Shown: positions 54,309 through 64,000, counted from the first letter of the stretch. The stretch is DNA of 64,000 nt from Marinomonas sp. TW1 (GCF_001625355.1 NZ_JSEE01000018.1:1-64000), one strand, 5' to 3'. The notes: generated by a model not told the origin, from the sequence alone. Made by a program: numbers and translations.

Positions 54309-55315
54309 TGGCACAAAAGCCAAGTCAGCGAGGCGCCACGCGTGCATCAGTAAAAGCTTCGAAGCACCATTGGCCGACACGTTCCCGTTTTAACGCGAGC
54401 TTATATTTTCAACAGCATAAAACGACCTTGAAAGAAAGTTTTATGCGTTTGCTCAGTTACCCTCTGGCCAGTGTGATGACGGTGATGGTGATTGCCATTG
54501 CCTTGTCTTTACCGGGTGGGCTCTATGTAGCACTAAAAAATGTCCAAACGGTCACCGACCAATGGGAAAGGCAGTCCGTTATTACGCTTTACCTCTTCCC
54601 TAATTTGGAAGACACGGAGGCTTTGGCTCTGTCCCATCAGATTTCGGCGCAACCCGATGTCGCGTCTGTGGAATACATTTCTAAAGAAGAAGGCTTACGT
54701 TACTTTGAGCGTTCTAGTGGTTATGAGCAGACACTTTCTTCCTTGTCAGAAAATCCTTTGCCGATTGTGCTAAGAGTGATCCCGAGAGAAGCGGTGGATG
54801 TCACGACCTTGTCGAGCTTGCAGGCGTTACGAGATGAATTAGCGACCAAGCCGGAAGTAGACATCGCCGAATTAGATGCACAATGGTTACAGCGCCTTGC
54901 CAATATACTGAGTTTTGGACAACGTTTTTCATACGCTTTGTCTGTATTACTGGTGATTGCCGTGTTGTTAATTGTGGGTAATACCATTCGAGTGGCGGTT
55001 GAAAGCCGCCGTGATGAGGTTTTGGTCATGAAGTTGGTTGGTGCAACGGATGCTTATATTCGTCGGCCTTTTTTGTACATGGGATTTTGGTTTGGAATGT
55101 TAGGCGGCGTGTTCGCAAGCCTTTGTATTCTGGTACTTAGCTGGTGGGTAAGTGCACCAGCTGAGCGCTTGATTGATTTATATCAAAGCGACTTTCAACT
55201 GCAGACTTTTAATGCAGATGAGATTGTTTTATGTTTAACTATTAGTGCATGTGTTGGTGTTTTTGGGGCTTGGATTGCGGTCAACCGACACATTGCCAAT
55301 ATTGAACTGCAGTGA
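54308..55315 (+). CDS. ftsX: Cell division protein FtsX
   Basis: A 335-residue membrane protein with a basic cytoplasmic N-terminal extension, four membrane helices and a large extracytoplasmic domain (about residues 85-205) after helix 1. The C-terminal FtsX domain has VAVESRRDEVLVMKLVGATD and RPFLYMG. It carries the signal from FtsE to septal hydrolase regulators. Confidence 0.95.
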   Translation: MAQKPSQRGATRASVKASKHHWPTRSRFNASLYFQQHKTTLKESFMRLLSYPLASVMTVMVIAIALSLPGGLYVALKNVQTVTDQWERQSVITLYLFPNLEDTEALALSHQISAQPDVASVEYISKEEGLRYFERSSGYEQTLSSLSENPLPIVLRVIPREAVDVTTLSSLQALRDELATKPEVDIAELDAQWLQRLANILSFGQRFSYALSVLLVIAVLLIVGNTIRVAVESRRDEVLVMKLVGATDAYIRRPFLYMGFWFGMLGGVFASLCILVLSWWVSAPAERLIDLYQSDFQLQTFNADEIVLCLTISACVGVFGAWIAVNRHIANIELQ

Positions 55316-55444
55316 CCTAAACAGGCGTGTTTCGTCCAAATTGAATTCGCCACGTTTTATTCACATTTATGTCACACATACGCAGAATTAACTTGTTAGT
55401 ATTTTGTCATACAGAGTATGAAAAATTAAAAGGTGGAAATAGAG

Positions 55445-56311
55445 ATGAGTAAAGCTCTTCAGCCTATCGATATGATGACTCCAGGTCAAAACCTTGAGTC
55501 GTATATACAAACCGTTGGTCGGATTCCAATTCTGACAGCGGAGGAAGAAAAAGCACTGGCAGAACGTTTGTATTATCAAGAAGACTTAGAAGCGGCCCGT
55601 ACACTGGTTATGTCGCACCTGAGATTTGTTGTGCACATTGCGAAAAGTTACTCTGGTTACGGTTTAGCTCAAGGTGACTTGATCCAAGAAGGAAACGTCG
55701 GCTTGATGAAAGCGGTGAAGCGTTTTAATCCAGAAGTGGGTGTGCGTCTGGTGTCGTTTGCAGTACATTGGATTAAAGCCGAAATACATGAATTTATTCT
55801 GAAAAACTGGCGCATTGTGAAAGTGGCGACCACTAAAGCGCAGCGTAAGATGTTCTTTAATCTTCGCAGTGCGAAGAAAAGCCTGTCTTGGTTTAGTAAT
55901 TCTGAGGTGGAGTCGGTTGCCAGTGATCTTGGTGTCACGCCAGAGGTTGTCCGTCAAATGGAAGGTCGCTTAAGTGCGTCTGACATGGCGTTCGACGCGT
56001 CTGCTGATGACGATGATGATAGCGCTTACCAAGCGCCTTCTCAGTTCCTAGAGGATCATCGCTCTGACCCAGCTATGTTGCTAGAAAATGGCAATTGGGA
56101 AGAGGACTCTAATCAGCGTCTTGAGCTTGCGATGGCAGATCTTGATGAGCGTAGTCGAAATATTTTGGTACAACGTTGGTTGTCTGATGGTAAATCGACT
56201 CTGCATGAATTGGCGGATGAATATGGAGTCTCCGCAGAGCGTATTCGCCAACTTGAAAAGAATGCGATGAAGAAAATTCGTGTCGCCATGGGCGACGGTC
56301 AATTCGATTAA
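55445..56311 (+). CDS. rpoH: RNA polymerase sigma-32 (heat shock) factor
   Basis: The ATG at 55445 ([10 protein letters not shown]) is chosen over an in-frame GTG four codons upstream, based on the usual N-terminus. It has 288 residues. Region 2 has [20 protein letters not shown]. The RpoH box, Q-R-K-M-F-F-N-L-R, separates it from other sigma-70 members, and region 4.2 has [20 protein letters not shown]. It directs transcription of chaperones and proteases. Placement after ftsX is standard for gammaproteobacteria. The leader has a possible stem but no thermometer could be assigned. Confidence 0.95.
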   Translation: MSKALQPIDMMTPGQNLESYIQTVGRIPILTAEEEKALAERLYYQEDLEAARTLVMSHLRFVVHIAKSYSGYGLAQGDLIQEGNVGLMKAVKRFNPEVGVRLVSFAVHWIKAEIHEFILKNWRIVKVATTKAQRKMFFNLRSAKKSLSWFSNSEVESVASDLGVTPEVVRQMEGRLSASDMAFDASADDDDDSAYQAPSQFLEDHRSDPAMLLENGNWEEDSNQRLELAMADLDERSRNILVQRWLSDGKSTLHELADEYGVSAERIRQLEKNAMKKIRVAMGDGQFD

Positions 56312-56326
56312 ATAAAATTGACATTA

Positions 56327-56353
56327 AAAGGCCCTCTTCGTGAGGGCTTTTTT
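56327..56353 (+). terminator. Terminator after rpoH
   Basis: GCCCTC-ttcgt-GAGGGC preceded by AAAAG and followed by six T residues. It also lies between convergent rpoH and the tonB-like gene. Confidence 0.9.
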
Positions 56354-56392
56354 GTGCCTGCGGTTTGTACGTCATTGTGTTGTTAAAGCGTT

Positions 56393-57253
56393 TTATTGGC
56401 TGCGTAATTGGTTACCAGGAATAAAGCGCCAGGTGCGGATGATCTCAAGCTTATCCACTTCCTTTTTGAGTTCACTGGGAAAGACTTGGAAAGGTTCTGC
56501 AAGACGGACGATTCTCATGGCTGCGTCATCCAATACTCGCACACCAGAAGAATGCAGGACTTCGATATCGTCCACATAGCCATTCGGTAAGATAATAACC
56601 GCCAGACGTAACTCTCCATATAAGTGATTGCGTTTTGCTTCTTCTGGGTAATGGATGTTACCAATCCGTTCAATTCGACGACGCCAATCGTCTAAATATT
56701 TTGCATCGACTGCGGCTTTCGCTGAAACGGATGTCAGGCGTCTAATGCGAGGGCGTTTGGCGTAGGATTGACGTTGCTTATCCAGTAAGGCTTCTAAGGT
56801 GGCAATGTCATTGGATAAATGACTGGGGATTTGAGTTTCCCCTCGGAAACGTTCTTCTAATGTTTTTGGCTCCTGCTCAACTTCTTTGGCCACTTCAAGG
56901 ACGGCCTGTTGGTCTTGCGTGGCTAATAAACTGGGCTCTTCAATGGGTTCCGCTGAGGCCAGCTGTGGTTGTACTGGCGGCGAAATGTCTTGAATGTTAT
57001 CGGATAAAAACTGTGCTTCTTCGGTGGTGGTCAGTTTCTGTTTTCGTAACTCAGTCCCACTTGCCTCTTGGTTTGCTTGAGCAATGAAGTCCGCTTCTAA
57101 TGGCGCTTTACTAGTATGCTGAACTAAGGTGACTTCGAGCGTGTTGGGCTTGGGGGCGGGTAATTCGAAGTCGAAACTGACCAGCATTGCCATTAGCAAA
57201 TGCAGGCTAATGGCAATGAAGAGGGTAACGGAAAATTTATCGACAACTCGCAT
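56393..57253 (-). CDS. TonB family energy transducer
   Basis: 286 residues. There is a cytoplasmic start and one membrane anchor (about residues 10-28, TLFIAISLHLLMAMLVSF), a long periplasmic segment rich in Q, E and P, and the TonB C-terminal domain (about 190-280; YPEEAKRNHLYGELRLAVII, then PNGYVDDIEVLHSSGVRVLD). Such proteins couple inner-membrane energy to outer-membrane receptors. No exbBD genes are nearby. The gshB-tonB pair, 4 bp apart, is conserved in pseudomonads, where this copy is often called a second TonB of uncertain function. Confidence 0.88.
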   Translation of the reverse strand: MRVVDKFSVTLFIAISLHLLMAMLVSFDFELPAPKPNTLEVTLVQHTSKAPLEADFIAQANQEASGTELRKQKLTTTEEAQFLSDNIQDISPPVQPQLASAEPIEEPSLLATQDQQAVLEVAKEVEQEPKTLEERFRGETQIPSHLSNDIATLEALLDKQRQSYAKRPRIRRLTSVSAKAAVDAKYLDDWRRRIERIGNIHYPEEAKRNHLYGELRLAVIILPNGYVDDIEVLHSSGVRVLDDAAMRIVRLAEPFQVFPSELKKEVDKLEIIRTWRFIPGNQLRSQ

Positions 57254-57257
57254 GATA

Positions 57258-58205
57258 TTAGATTAAGCGTTTCTCTATGGCTTCAATCAACGTCATGGCA
57301 ATGTTTAGATCAAATTGATTGTCTAATTCCCTGACACAAGTTGGGCTGGTGACATTAATTTCCGTTAAATAATCACCGATGACATCTAAGCCAACAAAGA
57401 GTAAGCCCTTTTCTTTTAATGAGGGGATCACTTGTTGGCAAATCCAACGATCTCGATCCGTTAAAGGACGACCTTCTCCGCGACCGCCAGCGGCTAAGTT
57501 ACCACGAGTTTCTCCGGAGGCTGGAATACGTGCCAGAGCATAAGGTACAGGTTCGCCATCCACCACTAAGATGCGTTTGTCACCTTGTTTGATTTCAGGG
57601 ATAAACTTTTGCGCCATGATCTGTTCTTGGCCCATATTGGTAAGCGTTTCAATGATGACACTGACATTTGAATCATCGGGTTTTAGACGGAAAATAGAGG
57701 TGCCTCCCATACCATCCAATGGTTTGAAAATCACATCGCCATGTTCCTGATGAAAGCTTTTCAGTAAATCTGCACGACGTGTGACCAATACGGGTGGGCA
57801 ACACTGAGGAAACTGAGTCGCAAACAGTTTTTCGTTGCAATCGCGTAGGCTTTTTGGATCGTTTACCACCATGCAGCCATCTCGTTCTGCTTGTTCAAGA
57901 ATCATGGTGCTGTAAACAAACTCCCCATCAAATGGTGGGTCCTTACGCATTAAAATAACGTCTAAGTCTCCCAAGGCAATACGTTTCTCTTCGCCAAGGT
58001 CGTAGAAATGCTCAGGGTCCTTATGAACGCTTAAAGAGCGAGCCATGGCATACGCTTTGCCATTGTCTAGAAAGAGATCTTTTTGTTCCATGTAAATGAG
58101 TTCCCAGCCTTTTTCAGCGGCGGCCCATAACATGGCGAGGGAGGTGTCTTTTTTGTAGTTAATGGATGAAATTGGATCCATTACCATGCCGAGTTTAATG
58201 GTCAT
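57258..58205 (-). CDS. gshB: Glutathione synthetase
   Basis: A 315-residue ATP-grasp enzyme that joins gamma-glutamylcysteine and glycine. MVMDPISSINYKKDTSLAML at the start, VILMRKDPPFD, FKPLDGMGGTSIFRL (ATP-binding loop) and LDVIGDYLTEINVTSPT, where the final E-x-N coordinates magnesium. Its length equals that of the E. coli protein. Ribosome site GGAAGCACCACA is weak but the start is conserved. It likely forms an operon with the downstream tonB-like gene. Confidence 0.97.
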   Translation of the reverse strand: MTIKLGMVMDPISSINYKKDTSLAMLWAAAEKGWELIYMEQKDLFLDNGKAYAMARSLSVHKDPEHFYDLGEEKRIALGDLDVILMRKDPPFDGEFVYSTMILEQAERDGCMVVNDPKSLRDCNEKLFATQFPQCCPPVLVTRRADLLKSFHQEHGDVIFKPLDGMGGTSIFRLKPDDSNVSVIIETLTNMGQEQIMAQKFIPEIKQGDKRILVVDGEPVPYALARIPASGETRGNLAAGGRGEGRPLTDRDRWICQQVIPSLKEKGLLFVGLDVIGDYLTEINVTSPTCVRELDNQFDLNIAMTLIEAIEKRLI

Positions 58206-58393
58206 TGTGGTGCTTCCTCAAAATGAGTAGACGGCAGTGTTTAGAAATAGCCGAGTAATATCTATTGATGCTATAGAAATATGGGGGCGCTGAGAAGAAA
58301 AAACAGCCCAGTTTTTTTAATAGTTTGAATCAGTGAGAGAGATTCTGTAATGTGCTTTTCGCTTTTGCTAAGGTCAAAGTGAATTCTCAATAA

Positions 58394-58419
58394 AAAGGGC
58401 GAATAAAAATCCGCCCTTT
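58394..58419 (-). terminator. Terminator after tolC
   Basis: AAAGGGCG and CGCCCTTT arms around a 10-nt A-rich loop; the minus-strand side is followed by TTTATTG. It separates tolC from gshB. Confidence 0.75.
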
Positions 58420-58424
58420 CGACC

Positions 58425-59930
58425 TTACCAACTGCCGGAGTTTTCATCGGCCTCTAGGAATAACTCACTTTCCTGCGGCGTTTGATTCTCTGTTGATGTA
58501 GTGACATCGGTTGTGTCAGGGGTATTGGCTGGCACCACGTTAGATTCAATGGATTGCAGATCCTCTGTCGCACTTTGTTTTTGCTGAGCGTTTGTCTGCG
58601 GCGTGACAAACTCGTCTTCGAACCCCAGTAGTGGTGGACGATAAATTCGGAAGGCGCGCATTAGTTCGCCTTTGGCGTTGAACAAACGGAATTCAGAAAA
58701 GAGTTCATCGTAGTCAGCATTGACATAGTCTTGGCGTGCTTGAAAGAGTTCATTTTCACTGTCTAGAACGTCTAGGAGTGTGCGGCGACCAAGGCGAAAT
58801 TGCTTTTCGTAAGCCACTTGCGACTCTTTGGTGGCAATGACATATTGACGAATGTGTTCTTTTTGACCGGTGGTGGCTTCAAAGGCCGCCCAAGCCAATC
58901 GAACCGTGAGTTCGGTATCACGTATGGTGTTACGACGGATTTCCGTGGCTTGAATGTTTTGCTGTTCCGCCGCGTATTTTTTACGCTTATATGAACCGCC
59001 ATTATAAAGGTTGTAATTCAATCGAATCATGGCGATCAAGTCTTCACTCGGACCTTCATCGCCATCAATGTTATTGTTCCAAGTTCTTTCTAAGACGAAA
59101 TTGATGTTGGGATATTTATCCGCTTCAGCAATCTTCTGGATGCTCTCGGTTGCCGCAATATCCCAATAGGCGCCTTCAATCGCTGGATTTTTTGACAAAG
59201 CTTGCTGAATGGCACTGTCCAAATCTTCAGGTAATATAGCACGATCAGGTACCGGGTAGATCAGGTCTTTTGGTGGCATTTCACCGACGACTTTATTGTA
59301 GTTGCTTTCGGCATCGCGTAAATTGTTTACAGCGGCTAAATGGTTGGCATGTGCTTTTGCTAAACGAGCGGTGATCTGGCTGAGATCGGATTGTCGACCA
59401 ATACCCGTATCCGTTTTCAATTTGATTTGTTTGTAGATGCGCTGGTGTGTCTCTAGGTTCATTTCGGCCAAATTGACTAGTTCACGGAAGCGTAAAATGT
59501 TGGCATACGCTTGAGCAACTTCAAGCGCGGTATCTTCAACTGATATCAGAGCACTCCAACGATCGGCTTCCGCCTCGTTGTGTAAACGATCCACTTCATT
59601 CTGTGTGCTGAAACCACTGAAAATGGGTTGATTCAGAGATAATGACAGTTCGCGTCGAGTCAAGCCTATGTCATCTGAGGAATCGTCGTCACCATATGTG
59701 GTTTCATGACCAATACCAGCCGCCAAATCAACGCTTGGGTAATAGCCGTTACGTCGTGCGAGGTCTGCATTGTCTTTAGATTCGCGATATTTGGCGATGG
59801 CTTGCATGACAGTTGGACTGTTTTCAATGGCGGTGTAAGTGGCTTCTTCTAATGTCAGTGCATAGCTGTTTGCAGGCAGAGCAAATGTCCCTATGTAGAG
59901 CAGGCAAGTTAAAGCAATTCGGTAAAACAT
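58425..59930 (-). CDS. tolC: TolC family outer-membrane channel
   Basis: 501 residues with a signal peptide (MFYRIALTCLLYIGTFALPA, cleavage near SYA before LTLEEAT). The two OEP repeats of TolC proteins occupy about 35-225 and 240-435, rich in heptad coiled-coil sequence (YKQIKLKTDTGIGRQSDLSQ, and later FRLGRRTLLDVLDSENELFQ). A Q/E-rich C-terminal tail follows. It forms the exit duct for tripartite efflux pumps and type I secretion. No pump genes are adjacent, so it is probably the shared housekeeping TolC. Confidence 0.93.
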   Translation of the reverse strand: MFYRIALTCLLYIGTFALPANSYALTLEEATYTAIENSPTVMQAIAKYRESKDNADLARRNGYYPSVDLAAGIGHETTYGDDDSSDDIGLTRRELSLSLNQPIFSGFSTQNEVDRLHNEAEADRWSALISVEDTALEVAQAYANILRFRELVNLAEMNLETHQRIYKQIKLKTDTGIGRQSDLSQITARLAKAHANHLAAVNNLRDAESNYNKVVGEMPPKDLIYPVPDRAILPEDLDSAIQQALSKNPAIEGAYWDIAATESIQKIAEADKYPNINFVLERTWNNNIDGDEGPSEDLIAMIRLNYNLYNGGSYKRKKYAAEQQNIQATEIRRNTIRDTELTVRLAWAAFEATTGQKEHIRQYVIATKESQVAYEKQFRLGRRTLLDVLDSENELFQARQDYVNADYDELFSEFRLFNAKGELMRAFRIYRPPLLGFEDEFVTPQTNAQQKQSATEDLQSIESNVVPANTPDTTDVTTSTENQTPQESELFLEADENSGSW

Positions 59931-60026
59931 ATGATCGCGTGTCCTTAAAACTTCACTGGCTAAATCTTAAAGGGATTTTCTTCAAGAATATGTAGCAGTT
60001 CTGTTAGCCATGATAAAACTGTACGT

Positions 60027-60761
60027 TTAGTGGATATCACCCCATAGGGTTTGAATAACGCTCAGTGCGACCACTGGAGCGGTTTCTGTACGTAACACTC
60101 TCGGCCCTAATGTAATTGGATTAAACCCTTGATTTTCAGCGTGTTGCACTTCGTTTTCGGTTAATCCACCCTCTGGCCCAATGAGCAAAGCAATGTGTTT
60201 TTGACTGGGTAGATCAAATTGTTTGATGGGTTTGGCACTGTGATGGTGTAAGGTGAATTTTAACATATTGTTACAATTCTCAGTCCATTCGGTTAACTCA
60301 ATGGGAGGATAAACTACAGGTACTAAACCTCGGCCACATTGTTCCGCGGCGCTGATGGCCACTTGTTGCCAATGAGAGAGGCGTTTTTCCATGCGTTTGT
60401 CTTCGAGCTTAACTTCACAACGTTCGCTTAATAAGGGTTGAATGGCAAAGACGCCAGCTTCAACTGACTTTTGAATCGCATAGTCCATCCGTTCACCACG
60501 GGATAAAGTCTGACCTATGGTGACTTTCACGGCAGATTCATTATCTAGGGGTTCAAATGCACCGATCGCAATGTTTGCTGTGCGTTTTTCTACATCACAC
60601 AGCGTGGCGTGGTATTGACCGCCTTGGCCATTAAAGACACGTAAAGGGTGGTCAGACTTGAGTCTTAATACTTTACATAAATGTTGGAAACTGGTGTCAG
60701 GCAAGGTGAGCGTTTGGTTTTCGCTTAGTTCTGCATTGATATAAATTCGTGGGATTCGCAT
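60027..60761 (-). CDS. rsmE: 16S rRNA (uracil1498-N3) methyltransferase RsmE
   Basis: The ATG at 60761 (MRIPRIYINAELSENQT) is the family N-terminus and gives 244 residues, one more than E. coli; the frame runs 58 codons further up into the metK terminator and is not real. N-terminal PUA-like domain, then the SPOUT knot with LLIGPEGGLTENE and LGPRVLRTETAPV. It methylates U1498 in the decoding centre. Confidence 0.95.
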   Translation of the reverse strand: MRIPRIYINAELSENQTLTLPDTSFQHLCKVLRLKSDHPLRVFNGQGGQYHATLCDVEKRTANIAIGAFEPLDNESAVKVTIGQTLSRGERMDYAIQKSVEAGVFAIQPLLSERCEVKLEDKRMEKRLSHWQQVAISAAEQCGRGLVPVVYPPIELTEWTENCNNMLKFTLHHHSAKPIKQFDLPSQKHIALLIGPEGGLTENEVQHAENQGFNPITLGPRVLRTETAPVVALSVIQTLWGDIH

Positions 60762-60793
60762 ACCTTGTCCTAATGATAAAGAGATAAAAACAC

Positions 60794-60830
60794 AAAAGCC
60801 TTCTTGTGCATTAACACAAGAAGGCTTTTT
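60794..60830 (-). terminator. Terminator after metK
   Basis: AAAAGCCTTCTTGTG and CACAAGAAGGCTTTT form a 15-bp perfect stem with a 6-nt loop. It lies 20 bp after the metK stop. Confidence 0.92.
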
Positions 60831-60849
60831 ATAGCGGAAATTAACGCAA

Positions 60850-62013
60850 TTATAAACCAGCGGCTTGACGTAACAGTTCGGCTTTATCGGTTTTTTCCCA
60901 GGTGAAGTTGTCACCAGTACGACCAAAGTGACCATAGGCCGCTGTTGGTAGATATATTGGACGTTTTAGATCCAACATTTTAATCAAACCTGCTGGACGT
61001 AAATCAAACAGTTCGCGTACTAACTCGACAATTTTTGCATCACTAATTTTGCCAGTGCCAAATGTGTTGATGCTGATAGACGTCGGTTCTGCCACGCCGA
61101 TGGCGTAAGATACTTGAATCTCACACTTATCAGCTAAGCCGGCAGCGACGATGTTTTTCGCCACGTAACGGCCAGCATAAGCGGCGGAGCGGTCAACTTT
61201 GGATGGGTCTTTACCGGAAAAAGCGCCGCCGCCATGACGAGCCATGCCACCATAGGTATCCACGATGATTTTACGACCAGTTAAACCACAATCTCCAACA
61301 GGACCGCCAATAATAAATTGGCCAGTGGGGTTGATGAAGTATTTGGTTTCTTTTGAGAGCCATTCTTCTGGTAAAACTGGTTTGATGATTTCTTCCATCA
61401 CGGCTTCACGTAGATCTGCTTGTTTAATCGCCGCACTGTGTTGTGTCGATAAAACCACCGCATCGATAGCACAAGGTTTGCCGTGTTCGTCATAACGGAA
61501 AGTTACCTGACTTTTGGCGTCAGGACGTAAGAAATCTAGAGTGCCGTTTTTACGAACCTGAGCTTGGCGTTCAACTAGACGATGCGCGTAGGTGATAGGA
61601 GCTGGCATCAAAACATCGGTTTCGTTAGTGGCGAAGCCAAACATCAAACCTTGGTCGCCTGCGCCCAGTTCTTTCTCACCCGCTTCATCAACGCCCACGG
61701 CAATGTCTGCAGACTGCTTGCCGATGGCGTTCATCACGGCGCACGACTCCCAGTCGAAGCCCATGTCGGAACTGTTGTAGCCAATTTCACGGATCACGCC
61801 GCGTGCGATTTCTTCAATGTCGACCCAAGCATTAGTACGGACTTCACCAGCAACCAATACCATGCCGGTTTTTACTAGGGTTTCACAGGCGACTCGCGCT
61901 TCTGTGTCTTCGGCCAGAATGGCATCAAGAATGGCATCGGAGACTTGGTCGGCGATTTTATCTGGGTGACCTTCAGAAACGGATTCTGAAGTAAATAATG
62001 AATATTCTGACAT
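60850..62013 (-). CDS. metK: S-adenosylmethionine synthetase
   Basis: The ATG at 62013 ([19 protein letters not shown]) is the conserved start, giving 387 residues; a 21-codon upstream extension is non-coding. The enzyme makes SAM from methionine and ATP. Motifs: [32 protein letters not shown], the P-loop-like [19 protein letters not shown]. The transcript leader contains overlapping hairpins typical of attenuation. It is divergent from transketolase, as in many related genomes. Confidence 0.97.
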   Translation of the reverse strand: MSEYSLFTSESVSEGHPDKIADQVSDAILDAILAEDTEARVACETLVKTGMVLVAGEVRTNAWVDIEEIARGVIREIGYNSSDMGFDWESCAVMNAIGKQSADIAVGVDEAGEKELGAGDQGLMFGFATNETDVLMPAPITYAHRLVERQAQVRKNGTLDFLRPDAKSQVTFRYDEHGKPCAIDAVVLSTQHSAAIKQADLREAVMEEIIKPVLPEEWLSKETKYFINPTGQFIIGGPVGDCGLTGRKIIVDTYGGMARHGGGAFSGKDPSKVDRSAAYAGRYVAKNIVAAGLADKCEIQVSYAIGVAEPTSISINTFGTGKISDAKIVELVRELFDLRPAGLIKMLDLKRPIYLPTAAYGHFGRTGDNFTWEKTDKAELLRQAAGL

Positions 62014-62057
62014 GTTTAGTGCCTCAATCAAAAAATGAAAAAGCGCTAAAAAGGCAT

Positions 62058-62148
62058 AAAAAAACCCGCTTAGCATGTAGGTCGCTAAACAGGCATCTGT
62101 GCTGCTTCTGTTTAGCTGATTTTATATAGCGTCCGCAAGCCGAAACAA
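62058..62148 (-). promoter_or_regulatory. metK leader with mutually exclusive hairpins, likely attenuator
   Basis: On the minus strand: arm 1 GCTAAACAG (62116-62108), arm 2 CCTGTTTAGC (62093-62084), arm 3 GCTAAGCGGG (62074-62065), then TTTTTTT (62064-62058). Arms 1 and 2 pair perfectly over 9 bp. Arms 2 and 3 pair over 10 bp with two G-T pairs and would form an intrinsic terminator. They compete for arm 2. A possible promoter is TTGTTT (62148-62143), 16 bp, TATAAA (62126-62121), placing the RNA start near arm 1. No known SAM riboswitch was recognised. Confidence 0.65.
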
Positions 62149-62380
62149 ATCGACGCTGTAGTGACGAATGATGGCCGAAAATTGCACAGATGGCAAGATG
62201 AAAAGTGGATTTATATGAGGCAAGAGACGGTTTTTTTGTTAGGATGGTGCAGATTTAATGAGAATACTTTTTCTTGGCCCAAAAATGAGGCAAATGTGTA
62301 GGGTTGGCATTGCATGCTGGCTTTACCCTATGGAGAATGTTCTTTCTATTGTTCGTTAAGCTACCAGGAGTGGAACCAAC

Positions 62381-64000
62381 ATGTCGTCTCGGAAACAACT
62401 TGCTAACGCCATACGCGCACTCAGTATGGACGCCGTACAAAAAGCTAACTCAGGTCACCCAGGTGCTCCAATGGGGATGGCTGATATTGCCGAAGTACTA
62501 TGGAACGATTATTTAAAGCATAACCCTTCTAATGCTAAATGGGTTGACCGTGATCGTTTTGTTTTGTCGAACGGCCATGGTTCTATGTTGATTTATTCTT
62601 TATTGCATTTGTCTGGCTATAACTTGCCAATCGAAGAGCTAAAACAATTCCGTCAATTACATTCTAAAACACCAGGTCACCCAGAATACGGTTATACCGA
62701 CGGCGTTGAAACCACCACGGGCCCATTGGGTGCTGGTATCAGTAACGCGGTTGGTATGGCAATTGCTGAAAAAACGTTGGCGGCGCAGTTTAACCGCGAA
62801 GGTCATGACGTAGTTGATCACAATACTTACTGTTTCTTAGGTGATGGCTGCTTGATGGAAGGCATCTCTCATGAAGCTTGTTCACTTGCTGGTACGTTAG
62901 GCTTGGGCAAATTAGTCGCTTTTTGGGATGACAATGGTATTTCCATTGATGGTCATGTTGAAGGCTGGTTTACCGATGACACGCCGAAGCGTTTTGAGTC
63001 TTATGGCTGGCATGTTATTGCGGATGTGGATGGACATGATCCTGAAGCCATTAAAGCCGCAATTGATGCGGCAAAAGCTGAAACCGGTAAGCCAACATTG
63101 ATTTGTTGCAAAACCATCATTGGCTTTGGTTCACCGAATAAATCTGGTAGTCATGATTGTCATGGTGCGCCACTTGGTGACGCCGAAATTGCTGCCGCTC
63201 GTGAGTTCTTAGGTTGGCCGCATGCGCCATTTGAAGTGCCAGCTGATGTGTATGCTGGTTGGGATGCAAAAGAAGCCGGCGCGGCTCGTGAAACAGAATG
63301 GCAAACTAAGTTTGCTGCCTACCAAGCGGCTTACCCTGAATTGGCGGCGGAATTTGAGCGTCGTGTGATTAAGGGTGATTTGCCTGCGGACTTTGAAGAA
63401 AAGGCGCAAGCGTTCATTCAAGAGTGCCAAGATAAAGGCGAAAGCATTGCCAGTCGTAAAGCGTCACAAAATGCCATTGGCGTATTCGGTGCCATCTTGC
63501 CTGAATTGTTAGGTGGTTCCGCTGACCTTGCCGGCTCTAACTTGACGCTTTGGTCTGGTTCTAAAGGCATTCAAGATGACCCTGCTGGTAACTACGTATA
63601 CTACGGTGTGCGTGAGTTTGGTATGAGTGGCATCATGAACGGTGCCTCTTTGCACGGTGGTTTCATCAATTATGGTGCGACCTTCATGATGTTCATGGAG
63701 TACGCACGTAATGCGGTACGTATGTCCGCTTTGATGGGTATCCAGAACGTTTTTGTTTACACCCATGACTCTATCGGTCAAGGGGAAGATGGTCCAACTC
63801 ACCAACCAATTGAACAGCTTGCTAACTTGCGAATGACCCCGAATATGTCGGTTTGGCGTCCATGTGATGCGGCCGAAACGGCGGTTGCTTGGAAAGCGGC
63901 GATCGAACGTCGTGATGGTCCAACGTCGTTGGTGTTCTCTCGCCAAGGTCTACCAGCGCAAGCGCGTGATGCCGCGACTCTAGCGAACGTCGCGAAAGGT
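62381..64000 (+). CDS. tkt: Transketolase, 3' end beyond the window
   Basis: 540 codons are present from ATG 62381, with CCAGGAG 6-12 nt upstream. The rest is cut off; a full protein is about 660 residues. It transfers two-carbon units in the pentose phosphate pathway using thiamine diphosphate. N-terminal ThDP domain: [51 protein letters not shown] and [13 protein letters not shown]. Pyr domain: [15 protein letters not shown] with the conserved glutamate, and [16 protein letters not shown]. Divergent from metK. Confidence 0.96.
   Translation, partial: MSSRKQLANAIRALSMDAVQKANSGHPGAPMGMADIAEVLWNDYLKHNPSNAKWVDRDRFVLSNGHGSMLIYSLLHLSGYNLPIEELKQFRQLHSKTPGHPEYGYTDGVETTTGPLGAGISNAVGMAIAEKTLAAQFNREGHDVVDHNTYCFLGDGCLMEGISHEACSLAGTLGLGKLVAFWDDNGISIDGHVEGWFTDDTPKRFESYGWHVIADVDGHDPEAIKAAIDAAKAETGKPTLICCKTIIGFGSPNKSGSHDCHGAPLGDAEIAAAREFLGWPHAPFEVPADVYAGWDAKEAGAARETEWQTKFAAYQAAYPELAAEFERRVIKGDLPADFEEKAQAFIQECQDKGESIASRKASQNAIGVFGAILPELLGGSADLAGSNLTLWSGSKGIQDDPAGNYVYYGVREFGMSGIMNGASLHGGFINYGATFMMFMEYARNAVRMSALMGIQNVFVYTHDSIGQGEDGPTHQPIEQLANLRMTPNMSVWRPCDAAETAVAWKAAIERRDGPTSLVFSRQGLPAQARDAATLANVAKG

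Noticed and set aside
62080..62105. Leader peptide ATG-CCT-GTT-TAG in the metK leader
   Set aside because: Three codons, no ribosome site, and no methionine codon run that would suit ribosome-mediated attenuation.
62306..62325. Sigma-54 promoter before tkt (TTGGCATTGCATGC)
   Set aside because: The GG and GC elements are two bases too close for the -24/-12 spacing, and a housekeeping transketolase does not need one.
1..64000. CRISPR arrays, tRNA or rRNA genes, intact insertion sequences or prophage
   Set aside because: No regularly spaced repeats, tRNA-like cloverleafs, transposase or integrase genes were seen on either strand.

Overview
The window looks like a chromosomal segment of a marine gammaproteobacterium of the Oceanospirillales, most likely Marinomonas or a close relative. 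The evidence is gene order: spoT-rpoZ-gmk with yicC/rph, metX-metW-rdgB-hemW, ftsY-ftsE-ftsX-rpoH and metK-rsmE-tolC-gshB-tonB with a divergent tkt. The genus is an inference from order and protein style, not from a search.

Layout. 1-3676: ridA, spoT, rpoZ and gmk on the minus strand (alarmone and nucleotide housekeeping). 3677-18575: an accessory stretch that separates gmk from yicC, genes that commonly sit together. It holds a c-di-GMP phosphodiesterase response regulator coupled to a histidine kinase, an SMR/MFS efflux pair with a divergent LysR regulator, an HxlR regulator, a secreted histidine phosphatase, a HipBA toxin-antitoxin pair with an operator-like repeat array, a small unknown gene, a 5-bp tandem repeat, a large membrane-anchored KAP-family P-loop NTPase and a HepT-like protein whose nuclease motif is gone. 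18576-22994: yicC, rph, a small exported protein and a 5'-nucleotidase lipoprotein.

22995-39044 is a sugar locus. A Gts-type glucose/mannose-like ABC importer (binding protein, two permeases, ATPase) lies downstream of its own two-component system. A PfkB-family kinase follows, then an alpha-glucoside (Agl-type) ABC importer, a GH13 alpha-glucosidase and a LacI regulator. Together these would import alpha-glucosides such as sucrose or trehalose, split them in the cytoplasm and phosphorylate the released sugar.

39052-64000 returns to core functions: a 3'-5' exonuclease with a cNMP/CBS/DUF294 protein, a TMEM165-type manganese exporter behind a yybP-ykoY riboswitch, a BCCT transporter, the metX-metW-rdgB-hemW operon, a chemoreceptor, rsmD with an M16 pseudoprotease, ftsY-ftsE-ftsX-rpoH, tonB-like and gshB, tolC, rsmE, metK and the first 540 codons of transketolase, which runs off the end.

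Most worth a second look: (i) the metK leader, where one strand can pair either with an upstream strand or with a downstream strand followed by seven T residues, the layout of a transcription attenuator, with no riboswitch class I recognise; (ii) a 19-bp inverted repeat at 44174-44246, fully paired only as plus-strand RNA and followed by a terminator; (iii) the HipBA/KAP/HepT-like accessory island, a candidate phage-defence region; (iv) the manganese riboswitch. No tRNA, rRNA, CRISPR array or intact insertion sequence was seen.
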